In this document: positions 23,471 to 33,375 of the stretch, piece after piece
How the letters are laid out: each line of letters starts with the position of its first letter
How positions within the stretch are numbered: the first letter of the stretch is position 1
NCBI GenBank assembly: GCA_030583665.1
Contig: CP129469.1
Span: forward strand, 1,116,001 to 1,180,000
Length of the DNA stretch: 64,000 nucleotides
Direction of reading: 5' to 3'
Origin: Candidatus Jettenia sp. AMX2
GTDB lineage: Bacteria; Planctomycetota; Brocadiia; Brocadiales; Brocadiaceae
Translations under genes and position numbers: made by a program
The notes under the pieces: model-generated
Seen by the model: the letters and a program-made list of their open reading frames with translations, nothing else
Database searches by the model: none
Told to the model about the DNA's origin: nothing

Positions 23471-24604
23471 ATGAGAGGTAGAGGAATAATAGGTGCGTTG
23501 GTGATAGGAGGAGCGATGGTGACGGGGGGCGGGATAGCCAGTGCGGGATTTATCCAGGGTACCCATGTCAAGACAGAGCATCCGTCGCCGTTTTTTGTCA
23601 CGACGTCACCGGATGGGAGTATTTTGTTTGTGGTAAATCAGTCGGGTCACAGTGTAACATTTATTGATACACGGACACAGAAGATCATGGGTGAGGTTGC
23701 GGTACAGGTGCAGCCGGAGGCTGCGGCACCAACGCCTGATGGTTCTTTCTTGTATGTATGCAATGCGGAGAGCGACAGCGTATCGGTGGTAGACGTTGCG
23801 AGGAGGCAGGTAGTAAAGGACATCAGGGTAGGCGACTGGCCGAGTGGGATAAAGATATCGAAGGATGGTAAGACTGCGTATGTTGCATGTTCAGGGAATA
23901 TGTGGAACACGGTAGATGTGATCGATACGGGGAGGATGGAGAAGATCAGGTCGATATATACGAGTGCATATGGTCCGAGGACATTGGATATATCACCTGA
24001 TGGGAAGCAGTTGGCGGTTATCAATGATTCGGTTGGTTCCATTAACCGGAGCGTGGATTTTATAGATGTGGCTACGGGGAAGGTGACAGAGAACCGGATA
24101 ATCAAGGAGAGTTCAAACCTCAGGGACGTGGTGTATACGCCGGATGGCAAGTATGTTGTTGTCACGTATGAGACTCCGAAGAACTGGTTGCCGGTATGTG
24201 AGGCAGAGAACGGGCAGGTGTTTACGAACAACATAGCGGTGTTGGAGACAAAGCCGGGTGGAAAGGTAGCACGGTTGCCGCTGGATGAGTTGAACAATTA
24301 TGATGGGAATCCGTATGGTTTGGCGATGGATCCGCAGGGAAAGTATCTGTATGTTGGGGTACGCGGGATGCATCGGGTTACTATTCTGTGTATGAACAAG
24401 GTTTTGGAGATTGTTCGTTCCAACAGCCAGGCAGAGCTTGATTATCTGAGGGATGATCTTGGACTGGTAAGGGATTATCTGATAGCAAGGGTTCCGGTAG
24501 GGCTTGGGCCAAGTTCAGTATGTTTGTCACCGGATGGTAAGTTTTGTTATGCGGCGAATTATTTTTCCAACAATATTTCTGTGATAAAGACGCCGGTGGA
24601 TTAA
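23471..24604 (+). CDS. hzsB: Hydrazine synthase beta subunit (seven-bladed beta-propeller)
   Basis: 377 residues from the ATG at 23471 (TAGGAGG upstream; the ATG at 23465 is too close to it). An alanine/glycine-rich signal peptide precedes a YVTN-type propeller with recurring SPDG, TPDG and DPQGKYLYV turns. No haem motif is present. In Kuenenia the corresponding protein (kuste2859) is the beta subunit of hydrazine synthase, which makes hydrazine from NO and ammonium inside the anammoxosome. Nomenclature varies; the same gene is called hzsC in the phylomarker literature. Codon use is GC-rich (sampled lines 55-57% GC) compared with neighbours, as expected for a very highly expressed gene. Followed by the gamma and alpha genes in one unit. 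Confidence 0.95.
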   Translation: MRGRGIIGALVIGGAMVTGGGIASAGFIQGTHVKTEHPSPFFVTTSPDGSILFVVNQSGHSVTFIDTRTQKIMGEVAVQVQPEAAAPTPDGSFLYVCNAESDSVSVVDVARRQVVKDIRVGDWPSGIKISKDGKTAYVACSGNMWNTVDVIDTGRMEKIRSIYTSAYGPRTLDISPDGKQLAVINDSVGSINRSVDFIDVATGKVTENRIIKESSNLRDVVYTPDGKYVVVTYETPKNWLPVCEAENGQVFTNNIAVLETKPGGKVARLPLDELNNYDGNPYGLAMDPQGKYLYVGVRGMHRVTILCMNKVLEIVRSNSQAELDYLRDDLGLVRDYLIARVPVGLGPSSVCLSPDGKFCYAANYFSNNISVIKTPVD

Positions 24605-24662
24605 TATTGATTGTTGGATTGTAAGAGGCGTTAGGAAAGGATAATTTAGGAGGAATGAGAGA

Positions 24663-25688
24663 ATGAGCAGAGGAATAGTGAAGATCGGTTTGGTTGCAGC
24701 CCTTGGTATTGCAGGGGTAGCAACGACCGGTGAATTGATGGCGGGGATGCCACAGGTTATCGGGGTGATTCAGACGGGGCCGGAATGGGAGATGCTTCCA
24801 AGAGGTGAGCCATTAACGGTGCCTGAGGTACATTACCGGGTAAAGCATTCACCGTTTAAGAGTGAGCTGGTGAGATACGGTCAGTTTATATTCAATGATG
24901 CTTCCTGGGGTCTGCAGGGTGAGTATGCATGCGCCAGTTGTCATTATGAGAGAGGTCAGACAACGGGTTTGATCTGGGATTTAGGAGATGAAGGCTGGGG
25001 GAGCTGGAAGAACACGAAGTACATTCGTGGCGGAAGGTATCTGCCGCCGTTCAGGCATGAGGGTTTCACGGGTCATCCTGATGAGATCGTGGGAGCGACG
25101 AGTTCTCTGGACCGTGTATGCGGAAGGGATCCTGGTTTTGTGTTCAGGAGTGAGAACTTTTCACCTGAGAGGCTTGAGGCGATCATTTGCTATATCAGGG
25201 CATTGGAGTTTACGGGTAGTCCGTTCAGAAATCCGGATGGGAGTCTGACAGAGGCGCAGAAGCGTGGCGAGAAGATATTTAACGATCCGAAGGTAGGATG
25301 TGCAGAGTGTCATCCTGGTGATGCGCTGGATACGAGGTCACTGTTTAGCGATGCACAGACGCATGATGTAGGAACCGGAAGGGTAGGAGTAAAGGGGTTC
25401 CGTTCAACGCCGGGTAAGGTATTTAACCAGGCAGCGCTGGAGGCAGGGGAAGATCCTTATGGTGAAGAGAGTGATACGCCGATTATCGGGTTAGACCTGG
25501 TGAAGGAGTTTGACACGCCGACGCTGAGGGATATTTATGCATCAGGCACCTATTTTCATGATGGTGGGGCAAGGACGCTGATGGACACGATTAATAATAC
25601 GGTGAATGACAAGGACATGCACGGCAGGACATCCCATCTGACACAGCAGGAGATGGAAGACCTGGTAGAGTTTATGAAGGCGTTATAA
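24663..25688 (+). CDS. hzsC: Hydrazine synthase gamma subunit (dihaem, cytochrome c peroxidase-like)
   Basis: A 341-residue exported protein with a signal peptide and two c-haem sites, CASCH (about residue 94) and CAECH (about 217), in the layout of the MauG/cytochrome c peroxidase family; conserved blocks FDTPTLRDIY and YFHDGGARTL are peroxidase-like. It corresponds to kuste2860. In the crystal structure of the Kuenenia complex this subunit is proposed to reduce NO to hydroxylamine, which then moves to the alpha subunit. AGGAGG lies 8 bp before the ATG. The literature alternately labels it hzsB. It lies 58 bp after the beta subunit and shares its GC-rich codon use. Confidence 0.95.
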   Translation: MSRGIVKIGLVAALGIAGVATTGELMAGMPQVIGVIQTGPEWEMLPRGEPLTVPEVHYRVKHSPFKSELVRYGQFIFNDASWGLQGEYACASCHYERGQTTGLIWDLGDEGWGSWKNTKYIRGGRYLPPFRHEGFTGHPDEIVGATSSLDRVCGRDPGFVFRSENFSPERLEAIICYIRALEFTGSPFRNPDGSLTEAQKRGEKIFNDPKVGCAECHPGDALDTRSLFSDAQTHDVGTGRVGVKGFRSTPGKVFNQAALEAGEDPYGEESDTPIIGLDLVKEFDTPTLRDIYASGTYFHDGGARTLMDTINNTVNDKDMHGRTSHLTQQEMEDLVEFMKAL

Positions 25689-25732
25689 GGTTTTAGGGAA
25701 AAAAATCAGAAATGAAAGGAGAAGACCAACTG

Positions 25733-28165
25733 ATGAGTAATAAGAGAGTATCAGTAGCAATGGCATCAGCGCTGGTGGCTGGTGCGTTGGTCTGTGGGGA
25801 AATCTTTGCGGCTAACAACCAGGTAATGACTGGCGGTTCCAAGCCGGGGAAGGCCTTATGGACAGATTATAGTGGCATGTCGAAGGAAGTGCAGGGTCCT
25901 GTAGATACGATTCTGTTTACACAGTCACCGAGGACAGAGAAGGGTGATCCGTATCACAACTATCCGCATTATGTTTCTGAGGGTAGCAGGATTGTATCAC
26001 TGAACCTGAAGACGAAGGAACTGAAGGTATTAACAGGTGATTTTGCGTCAGCGTTTGACCCATGCACCTATTGGGACGGGAAGAAGTTTACGTTTGCCGG
26101 TATTCACAAGAAGGGCGGCGGATGTCAGATCTGGGAGATGAACATTGACGGAAGTGGATTGAGGCAGATGACAGATTATAAGGGAACCTGCCGCAGTCCC
26201 ATTTATTATGCAGCGGGGAGTATCGAGGAAGGAAAGGGACGTATTATATGGCGTGACAGGTATTTTGAGGGAGACTGGAAGGAAAGAGGGACGGTAGACA
26301 AGACCGGATTCATCATTTTTGCAGGAGCTCCCGAAGGGGTGATGGACGAGTATCATCAGCCCTATGCTTACAACCTGTACCGTTTGGATACTCAGGGTGG
26401 ACATGTAACGGAGAGAATAACCGGGCATGTATTGTCAGGAATTGAGTATTCACAGTTAAATACCACGATAGATCAGATTACGTATAATTTAAGTTCGAAT
26501 TATGATCCGTGGTTAACCCCGGATGGAAACATCCTGTTTTCGAGCGTGCAGGCGAACGGTAGCAGGGCAGGCGGAGAAGGCAGGGTAATGCTTTGTGTGG
26601 ACAACTGGGATGGTGCATATCCAAGGCATATATTTGGGAATTATGATGATAGTATTGGAGGGACATGCGGGAGATCGCAGGCCAAGATAACCTTTGGAGA
26701 CAGGAAGATTGTCTTTGTTGAGTCACCATACAGGAATTGGGGTGTAGGGCAGCTGGCAGCAGTGAGCTGGGATGCTCCGTTCAACAAGACCTATGAGAGG
26801 GTAAACAAGGATGAAGGCGGGTTGTACCGGAGTCCGTATCCGCTTCCGGATGACAGGATGCTGGTATCGTATGCATCCCGTGGTGATTTTGGGATATACT
26901 GGTTTGATTTTAAGAATTGCCGTGCCGGTGAGTTGGTGTATGATGATCCGGAGTGGAACGAGCACCAGCCAGCCCCTGTATATACGAAGTACAGGCCAAG
27001 GTGGATCAACACCTTTACGGCAGGTAAGGATTTTGGGGTGACGGTAGTTACCTATCAGCCGTTTGATCAGGTGAAGGTGGAAGGGTATCCGCATTCCTGG
27101 GGAACCTGGATTTGTTTTGACACGACGTTAACGCAGGCACCGGTAGGTCCCTATCCGCACCAGAGGGCGAAGGTAACAAAGCCTGGTGATATAAAGGCGG
27201 TAAGGATTATTCAGGGAGTACCGTGCGTTGAGCCGGATGCATCACGTTTCAAAGCAGGAGCGGGAAGTCATCTTCTGGGAGGAGCCAGGTCAAGCACGAA
27301 TTCCGGGACGGCGTTTCAGCAGAGGAAGATCATTGGATATCAGTATGTAGAGGATGATGGTTCAGTGGTAACATCCCAGGTATCCGATACTCCGTATTAC
27401 ATCCAGAATCTGGATGAGAGGGGGATGGCGGTACAGTCTGCACTGATGTGGGCATATTTAAGGCCATATCATGGGAGGATATGTAGTGGATGTCATGACG
27501 GTTCGTATTCAGGAAGGGCATTCCAGAATCAGCATACGAAGGCGTTGTACAACTGGTGGTATGATGACAGGAGTCACTATGATTCACCTTTTGCATTTGC
27601 ATACATAAAGTTTGACAAGCAGGGAATTTATCAAGGTGTAAAGCACGGGGATGATGTTGTGGTACCGTCAGACGTATATTATGGTGGTCCGTCAGGAACG
27701 ACGTCCCAGCCGGTGGAAGGGTTAACGGAGGAGAAGAGAAGGACGGTGGATTTCAGGAGGGACATTCAGCCGATTATAGATGCGAAGTGTGCGAAGTGTC
27801 ATGATGCAAACAATCCGCCGGAGTTGACAGGTGGTGCAGAGCCAGTTAACGTTGATGGGATAGCGGCATTCAGCAGGGCATACAACAGCCTGCTGGTCCC
27901 ACAGAGGGGCAAGGATCCGAACATTGGTGGCAAGTATGTAAATCCGTCAGCGGCCATCAACAGCTTGCTTGTCTGGAGGTTATATGAAGAGCCGTTAAGT
28001 CAGTTTACGCCGAAGGAAGACGTATTTCCGAAGGAAGGCCGGGTGTTGCATGATAAGTTCCTTACCCAGGAAGAAAGGTATATGATTGTAGAATGGATTG
28101 ACATTGGTGCACAATGGGATAACATTCAGGGGCCTGACTTCTATGCAGGGTATCGGGGAAGGTAA
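25733..28165 (+). CDS. hzsA: Hydrazine synthase alpha subunit
   Basis: 810 residues from the ATG at 25733, downstream of AAAGGAGA; a 7-residue longer start at 25712 has no ribosome site. A signal peptide is followed by a large propeller-like region. Two haem sites lie near the C-terminus: CSGCH (Cys584) and CAKCH. The tyrosine eight residues after Cys584 (CSGCHDGSY, Y592) corresponds to the unusual Tyr591 haem-iron ligand described for Kuenenia kuste2861, whose numbering differs by one. This is the catalytic subunit proposed to join hydroxylamine and ammonia to hydrazine. It is the last gene of the unit, with a strong terminator 56 bp after the stop. Confidence 0.97.
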   Translation: MSNKRVSVAMASALVAGALVCGEIFAANNQVMTGGSKPGKALWTDYSGMSKEVQGPVDTILFTQSPRTEKGDPYHNYPHYVSEGSRIVSLNLKTKELKVLTGDFASAFDPCTYWDGKKFTFAGIHKKGGGCQIWEMNIDGSGLRQMTDYKGTCRSPIYYAAGSIEEGKGRIIWRDRYFEGDWKERGTVDKTGFIIFAGAPEGVMDEYHQPYAYNLYRLDTQGGHVTERITGHVLSGIEYSQLNTTIDQITYNLSSNYDPWLTPDGNILFSSVQANGSRAGGEGRVMLCVDNWDGAYPRHIFGNYDDSIGGTCGRSQAKITFGDRKIVFVESPYRNWGVGQLAAVSWDAPFNKTYERVNKDEGGLYRSPYPLPDDRMLVSYASRGDFGIYWFDFKNCRAGELVYDDPEWNEHQPAPVYTKYRPRWINTFTAGKDFGVTVVTYQPFDQVKVEGYPHSWGTWICFDTTLTQAPVGPYPHQRAKVTKPGDIKAVRIIQGVPCVEPDASRFKAGAGSHLLGGARSSTNSGTAFQQRKIIGYQYVEDDGSVVTSQVSDTPYYIQNLDERGMAVQSALMWAYLRPYHGRICSGCHDGSYSGRAFQNQHTKALYNWWYDDRSHYDSPFAFAYIKFDKQGIYQGVKHGDDVVVPSDVYYGGPSGTTSQPVEGLTEEKRRTVDFRRDIQPIIDAKCAKCHDANNPPELTGGAEPVNVDGIAAFSRAYNSLLVPQRGKDPNIGGKYVNPSAAINSLLVWRLYEEPLSQFTPKEDVFPKEGRVLHDKFLTQEERYMIVEWIDIGAQWDNIQGPDFYAGYRGR

Positions 28166-28220
28166 TCATTGCCTTGTTCCTGCATTGCAGGTATGGAAGA
28201 ACGGTAAGAAGTAAATAAGG

Positions 28221-28267
28221 AAAGAGCCGGGTTTGCATGGTCTCGCCATACTGCCCGGCTCTTTTTG
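28221..28267 (+). terminator. Rho-independent terminator of the hydrazine synthase operon
   Basis: A 9-bp GC-rich stem (AGAGCCGGG / CCCGGCTCT) with a roughly 22-nt loop, itself able to fold (GCATGG/CCATAC partial pairing), followed by TTTTT-G-TTTT. Located 56 bp after the hzsA stop. Confidence 0.9.
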
Positions 28268-28383
28268 TTTTGAGAGTCGTTAATAATAGCTTTATTTAAA
28301 AATGATTTTGTTTATAATAGTATTGTTATAGGTAATGTAAATTATTCATACTATTACATCACGTTACCGGAGATGTCTGTATC

Positions 28384-29406
28384 ATGAAAAGAGTAATCGT
28401 CTTTTTATTCTTTGGTTTTTTTCTGTTATTTCTGGTAAGTGCAGAAACAGTCAGAAGCGATAGTAATACGAGTGACAGGAAAACTGGCGATGTTAATACT
28501 GACAAACCAAAAATAGTTTTTGAAAAACAAGTCCATGATTTTGGGAAACAGTATATCGGGGAGATATTAAATTATAAATTTAAATTCAAAAATAAAGGTT
28601 CTGGTGAATTGGTTATTTATAAGGTTAAATCTTCATGCGGGTGTACAGCAGCTTTGGTTTCTAAAAATAAGCTATTAAAAAATGAAGAAGGAGAGATAGA
28701 TATTACCTTTAATCCTGGTCAGCAAACAGGTAAAATATCAAAATCGATTATCGTTGATTCAAACGATCAGGATAATCCTGGGTATACCTTAACGGTTATT
28801 GCAGAAGTGTTTGAAGAAGTCAGTGTAACTCCCAAACGGGTTCATTTTGGCATTATTAAAAAAGGGGAACGTGCTGTTAAGATCCTTGATATTAAGACGA
28901 CGCCGGAGCTGGGAATCGAAGTGGTAAAAGTAGAGTCTCCCAATCCCTATATTGCTATCATTCTAATGACAAAAGAAGAGAACCATTATTCCTATCAGCT
29001 TGTTATCGATGATTATGACCATATTGGAAAATTTACCGGAATAATTTTCGTCTATACCACAAGCAAAAGACAGGAAAGGGTTGATGTTCCGTTTTTTGGT
29101 GAAATTGCCGGTGATCTGACGTTTTATCCGGAAACCCTTTCGTTTGGTACAGCCAGAAAGGGCCATTCCCCGAAAAGGACGGTGATCGTTAATTTCCTGA
29201 ATAAAGGTGTGAAAATAAAAAAAATAGAGATTGATCCCGAAATTATGAATTATACCGTTTCTGAATTAAATTCCAGCCAGAAAATTGATGTGAAACTTCA
29301 TGATGATATTGCTGCCGGTAAATTTAAGGGAGACATAAAGATATATACCGATAGTGTCATTCAGCCTCTCATTACTATTCATGTTACTGGAGAGATAAAA
29401 GAATAA
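28384..29406 (+). CDS. Secreted DUF1573 (ASH-like) domain protein
   Basis: A 340-residue protein with an N-terminal signal sequence (VIVFLFFGFFLLFLVSAE). Residues about 40-135 form a clear DUF1573 domain (FEKQVHDFGKQYIGE, KVKSSCGCTAA, ITFNPGQQTGKI), an immunoglobulin-like fold related to ASH domains. Two more degenerate repeats follow (RVHFGIIKKGE and SFGTARKGH). The CGC pair is typical of the domain. Such proteins are common in Bacteroidetes and Planctomycetes envelopes with no proven role. The stop is directly followed by the GTG of the next gene, indicating a joint transcript. Confidence 0.85.
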   Translation: MKRVIVFLFFGFFLLFLVSAETVRSDSNTSDRKTGDVNTDKPKIVFEKQVHDFGKQYIGEILNYKFKFKNKGSGELVIYKVKSSCGCTAALVSKNKLLKNEEGEIDITFNPGQQTGKISKSIIVDSNDQDNPGYTLTVIAEVFEEVSVTPKRVHFGIIKKGERAVKILDIKTTPELGIEVVKVESPNPYIAIILMTKEENHYSYQLVIDDYDHIGKFTGIIFVYTTSKRQERVDVPFFGEIAGDLTFYPETLSFGTARKGHSPKRTVIVNFLNKGVKIKKIEIDPEIMNYTVSELNSSQKIDVKLHDDIAAGKFKGDIKIYTDSVIQPLITIHVTGEIKE

Positions 29407-30786
29407 GTGGCATTTCTATTAAATATGATGACCTATTTCAAATATTTGATAATTTTCTTAGTCGTTTTTTTACCGGTAAAACTATCAGGTTCACCTCTGA
29501 AGATAGTGTTTGTATTTACCGGAGAAGAATTCGGGAATCTGGTTCCCTGTGGTTGTTTTCATGGACAGATTGGGGGCATACCGCGAAGACATACATGTAT
29601 AGATTCTATTGTAGAAGCGAATGAAAACAATATCGTTATCCCTGTAAGCCTTGGTGACCTTATCAATGGTTCCGGGAGACAGGAAGAGATTAAAATGGAG
29701 ATTTTATTCCGTGCGATGGAGGAAATGGGCTATATTCTCCATAATATAGGAGAAAAAGATATTGAAATCGGTCCACAAGTAATAAGCTATTTATCACAAA
29801 CAAAAAAAACGGCATTTCTTGCCAGTAATATAGGGTTCAATACTCCTTTTCCCATAGAAATCAATCAATATCTTCTGAAGGAATATATTGATTCAGGGTC
29901 GCGTTTCAGAATTGCTTTTTTAGGCATCCTTTCCCCTTCACTCCTTGATAAAGGTTCATCCGGTTACGTTACGATTGATAATCCCAGGCAGGTTCTTGAA
30001 CCATTAATCATGGAGTTGCAGGATAAGGCAAATTTCATCGTGTTGTTGTCACATGCACCACGTGAAGAATCTGAAGAAATTGCAAATTATTTTCCTGAGA
30101 TTGACCTGATAATAACGGGCCATAATCATGATGCTGATGAATCGGAAAATTTAATAACATATGTCAATGATACTCCCATTGTATCCGCCGGGAAAGATGG
30201 GAAATATGTTGGAATTGCAAGGTATTTAGTTAAGAACGGGATTGCAGAGAAGAAATCTATTGAGATTGTTCCGCTGGATGATACATTCAAAGACTCACAG
30301 AAAATGCTTTACCTATTAAAAGAATATCAGCAAATATTGAGAGATGAAGATTTGTTGAGGAAGACCCCCCAATTAACTATTCCAAATGAACTCTCGTATG
30401 TTGGCAGTGTGGCCTGTAAAACGTGTCATAAAGCAATATATGCTCATTGGAGTAAAACAAGGCATAATTCATCATATCATACCTTGCTCAGCAGCGGGTA
30501 TCAATATGATCCTGAGTGTATTAAGTGTCATACGACCGGCTATGGATATGTTACTGGTTTTTCCAACTATGAGGAAAACCGGAATTTAATACATGTCGGT
30601 TGTGAAAGTTGCCATGGTGCGGGTAGCGGCCATATAAAGAATATTACTGATAAGTCGTATGGTTTTGTTAAAAGAGGCACCTGTGAAATATGTCATGATA
30701 GCCAGCATAGTCCCGGGTTCCAATTCGATACATTCTGGAAAAAGATCAGACATCCAGAGGAAACACCAATAAATACAGGAGGATAA
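29407..30786 (+). CDS. Metallophosphoesterase fused to a tetrahaem cytochrome c554-like domain
   Basis: 459 residues. A signal sequence ([19 protein letters not shown]) leads into a 5'-nucleotidase/UshA-like phosphoesterase domain (about 25-285) with SLGDLING and ITGHNHDAD as metal-site motifs. The first motif is replaced by PCGC...GGIPRR, the hallmark of the cytochrome-fused branch. The C-terminal domain has four haem sites, CKTCH, CIKCH, CESCH and CEICH, arranged as in cytochrome c554. It starts at a GTG one base after the DUF1573 stop; an ATG at 29425 lacks a ribosome site. It overlaps the following galT unit by a TAATG junction. Substrate and electron partner are unknown. Confidence 0.85.
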   Translation: MAFLLNMMTYFKYLIIFLVVFLPVKLSGSPLKIVFVFTGEEFGNLVPCGCFHGQIGGIPRRHTCIDSIVEANENNIVIPVSLGDLINGSGRQEEIKMEILFRAMEEMGYILHNIGEKDIEIGPQVISYLSQTKKTAFLASNIGFNTPFPIEINQYLLKEYIDSGSRFRIAFLGILSPSLLDKGSSGYVTIDNPRQVLEPLIMELQDKANFIVLLSHAPREESEEIANYFPEIDLIITGHNHDADESENLITYVNDTPIVSAGKDGKYVGIARYLVKNGIAEKKSIEIVPLDDTFKDSQKMLYLLKEYQQILRDEDLLRKTPQLTIPNELSYVGSVACKTCHKAIYAHWSKTRHNSSYHTLLSSGYQYDPECIKCHTTGYGYVTGFSNYEENRNLIHVGCESCHGAGSGHIKNITDKSYGFVKRGTCEICHDSQHSPGFQFDTFWKKIRHPEETPINTGG

Positions 30787-30791
30787 TGAAT

Positions 30792-31793
30792 ATGCCCGAG
30801 CTTAGAAAAGATCCTGTTTCCGGCAGATGGGTAATTATTGCCAGCGAAAGAGCTATGCGGCCAACTGATTTTAAAACAGAACCGCAAATTATTAAGGGAG
30901 GTTTTTGTCCTTTTTGTGAGGGAAACGAAGATAAGACCCCTCCTGAAATTATCGCATATCGCGAAAGGGGAACTCTGCCGAATACAAAAGGCTGGAGGAT
31001 AAGGGTGGTGTCCAATAAATTCCCAACCTTGAGAATAGAGGGTAATTTAAATAAGCGAGGTGAAGGAATTTATGATAAAATGAATGGAATAGGCGCCCAT
31101 GAAGTGATTATCGAAAGTCCCAAACACATTGTCACTATAACGGAGCTTGAGAATAAACAAGTGGAGGAAATTTTATGGGCATGCAGGGACAGGCTGGTCG
31201 ATCTGAAGAAAGATAAACGGTTTATTTACGGATTGCTTTTCAAAAATGTTGGCATGTTAGCCGGAGCCACATTAGAGCATTCCCATTCTCAGTTAATTGC
31301 CACGCCGATTGTTCCTATTACCGTTATGCACGAAATGAATGGGTGTGAAGAGTTTTATAAATACAGAGGACGCTGCCTGTTTTGTGATATGATTCAGCAG
31401 GAGATAGCGAGTGCATCACGAATTGTGTTAGAGGAAAATGGATTTATTGCTTTTACGCCATATGCATCAAGATTTCCCTTTGAAATATGGATTTTGCCAA
31501 AAACACATTCTTCACATTTTGAAAATTTACAAAAACTTGAGAGTGAAGAGCTTGCTCAGGTACTTCGCACAGTGCTACTCAAGGTTGAAGCATTACTGGA
31601 ATTCCCGCCTTATAATTATATTATCCATACAACACCCTTTGTTTTGGGAGAGGTAGAGCATTATCATTGGCATATTGAGATCATTCCCCGGTTAACAAGG
31701 GTTGCAGGATTCGAATGGGGCAGTGGTTTTTATATAAATCCGGTAACGCCGGAAAGCGCAGCAGAATTTCTGAGAAATGTTACCATTGATTAA
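30792..31793 (+). CDS. galT: GalT-like hexose-1-phosphate uridylyltransferase (HIT superfamily)
   Basis: About 333 residues with the GalT fold: start [20 protein letters not shown], zinc-binding CPFC and CLFC pairs, the first HIT motif [11 protein letters not shown] and the second [11 protein letters not shown]. Family enzymes swap UMP or AMP between nucleotide sugars and hexose-1-phosphates. The next gene is glycogen synthase, so a role in supplying or recycling nucleotide-glucose (an ADP-glucose phosphorylase activity is known for some relatives) is plausible. AGGAGG lies 8 bp before the ATG at 30792; an ATG at 30786 overlaps the previous stop. Confidence 0.88.
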   Translation: MPELRKDPVSGRWVIIASERAMRPTDFKTEPQIIKGGFCPFCEGNEDKTPPEIIAYRERGTLPNTKGWRIRVVSNKFPTLRIEGNLNKRGEGIYDKMNGIGAHEVIIESPKHIVTITELENKQVEEILWACRDRLVDLKKDKRFIYGLLFKNVGMLAGATLEHSHSQLIATPIVPITVMHEMNGCEEFYKYRGRCLFCDMIQQEIASASRIVLEENGFIAFTPYASRFPFEIWILPKTHSSHFENLQKLESEELAQVLRTVLLKVEALLEFPPYNYIIHTTPFVLGEVEHYHWHIEIIPRLTRVAGFEWGSGFYINPVTPESAAEFLRNVTID

Positions 31794-31796
31794 GTA

Positions 31797-33293
31797 TTGA
31801 AAAAGAAAGAGGTTATACCGATACCCGTGAAGGTTGTTTATGTATCATCAGAGGTTATGCCATTTGCAAAAACAGGGGGCCTTGCCGATATAGCCGGGAC
31901 GTTACCAAAAAGCTTACAAAAACAAGGGATTGATATTATGGTAATTATGCCTTTGTATGGCATAGTGAAAAACCATCCATATCCTTTATCGAAAATTGAT
32001 TTACAGGTGGTAGTAAGAATCGGGGATAAACTTAAATGTGGCTATGTATACAAAGGATTCTTGCCTGATTCTCAGGTTCCTGTTTATTTTTTAGACAATG
32101 AACAGTATTATGGCAGAAAAGGATTATATAATTATCCTGGTACAACAAGAGATTTTGAAGATAATAGTGAACGATTTATTTTTTTTGATCAAGCCGTACT
32201 GGAAATAATTGATCAGTTAAATATATGTCCGGATATAGTACACTGCAACGATTGGCAAACAGGTCTTGTTCCTGTTTATTTAAAGACAAAATATGTAACA
32301 AGAAATTGCTTTAAGAATACAAAGACAATCATGACTATCCATAATCTTGCGTATCAGGGGATATTCTGGCACTGGGATATGAATCTGACAGGATTGGACT
32401 GGAGTCTTTTTAACTGGAAACAATTGGAATTTTATGGAAAATTAAATTTTTTAAAAGCGGGTATTGTTTTTAGCGACAGTATTACCACGGTTAGTAAGAC
32501 ATATGGAAAAGAGATCCAAACACCTGAATATGGAGCAGGTTTGGATAAGGTACTCCAGGAAAGAGCAAACGATCTGTATGGAATTGTCAATGGTATTGAT
32601 TATACACAGTGGAATCCGGAAACTGATAAATTTATAGCTGCAAACTACGGACTCAAAGATATAACCGGGAAGCAAATCTGTAAAAAAGCTTTACAGCAAA
32701 AATTTAAACTGCCAGTTAAAGAGGTTCCCGTGATTGGAATGATAACACGTTTAATAGATCAAAAGGGATTGGATTTGGTTGCTGATAAGTTCAGTGATTT
32801 GATGAAAATAAATATTCAATTTGTTTTATTAGGCATTGGAGAACATCGATATCATAAGATATTTCAAAATTATGCAGAAATTTATTCCGGGAAAACATCG
32901 GTAAAGTTAACTTTTGATGAATGTTCCGCACATGAAATAGAAGCCGGGTCTGATATATTTTTAATGCCATCACGCTTTGAACCGTGCGGATTGAATCAAT
33001 TGTACAGTTTGCGATATGGAACTGTTCCTGTTGTGCGCAGTACAGGAGGGCTTGCTGATACCATTGTCGATGTTCGCTCTGAACCGGTTGCTCATGGAAG
33101 GGCCAATGGATTTTCATTCAGGGAATATCGTTCTGACCTGCTGGTTGCCACCCTGGTAAGGGCGCTGGATTTTTTTAAAAACAGGGTACAATGGTTCGGT
33201 ATTATGAAGAACGGAATGATGCAGGATTGGTCACTGGAACGAAGTGCAAGAGAGTATATTGCAATTTATGATAAAGTAGTAAAAAAACAATAG
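31797..33293 (+). CDS. glgA: Glycogen/starch synthase (GT5)
   Basis: A 498-residue GT5 enzyme that transfers glucose from ADP-glucose to alpha-1,4-glucan. The donor-binding KTGGL motif lies in PFAKTGGLADIAGTLP. The C-terminal domain has PVIGMITRLIDQKGLDL, MPSRFEPCGLNQLYSLRYG and VVRSTGGLADTI. It begins at a TTG three bases after the galT stop, so the two are coupled. Anammox bacteria are known to hold glycogen granules. The N-terminus is uncertain by a few residues because no strong ribosome site is visible. Confidence 0.94.
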   Translation: MKKKEVIPIPVKVVYVSSEVMPFAKTGGLADIAGTLPKSLQKQGIDIMVIMPLYGIVKNHPYPLSKIDLQVVVRIGDKLKCGYVYKGFLPDSQVPVYFLDNEQYYGRKGLYNYPGTTRDFEDNSERFIFFDQAVLEIIDQLNICPDIVHCNDWQTGLVPVYLKTKYVTRNCFKNTKTIMTIHNLAYQGIFWHWDMNLTGLDWSLFNWKQLEFYGKLNFLKAGIVFSDSITTVSKTYGKEIQTPEYGAGLDKVLQERANDLYGIVNGIDYTQWNPETDKFIAANYGLKDITGKQICKKALQQKFKLPVKEVPVIGMITRLIDQKGLDLVADKFSDLMKINIQFVLLGIGEHRYHKIFQNYAEIYSGKTSVKLTFDECSAHEIEAGSDIFLMPSRFEPCGLNQLYSLRYGTVPVVRSTGGLADTIVDVRSEPVAHGRANGFSFREYRSDLLVATLVRALDFFKNRVQWFGIMKNGMMQDWSLERSAREYIAIYDKVVKKQ

Positions 33294-33375
33294 TATTGTA
33301 ATTTTCCGGATACACTATCATGAGCGTAAAAATAGTATTTTCCTGATTGTATTGATATTTTGAAAAGTAGGTGGC

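Noticed and set aside
23647-24297. A 216-codon open frame on the minus strand across the hydrazine synthase beta gene.
   Set aside because: Fully antisense to a well-supported gene with strong ribosome site and signal peptide; the translation looks like no protein and reflects the GC-rich codon bias.
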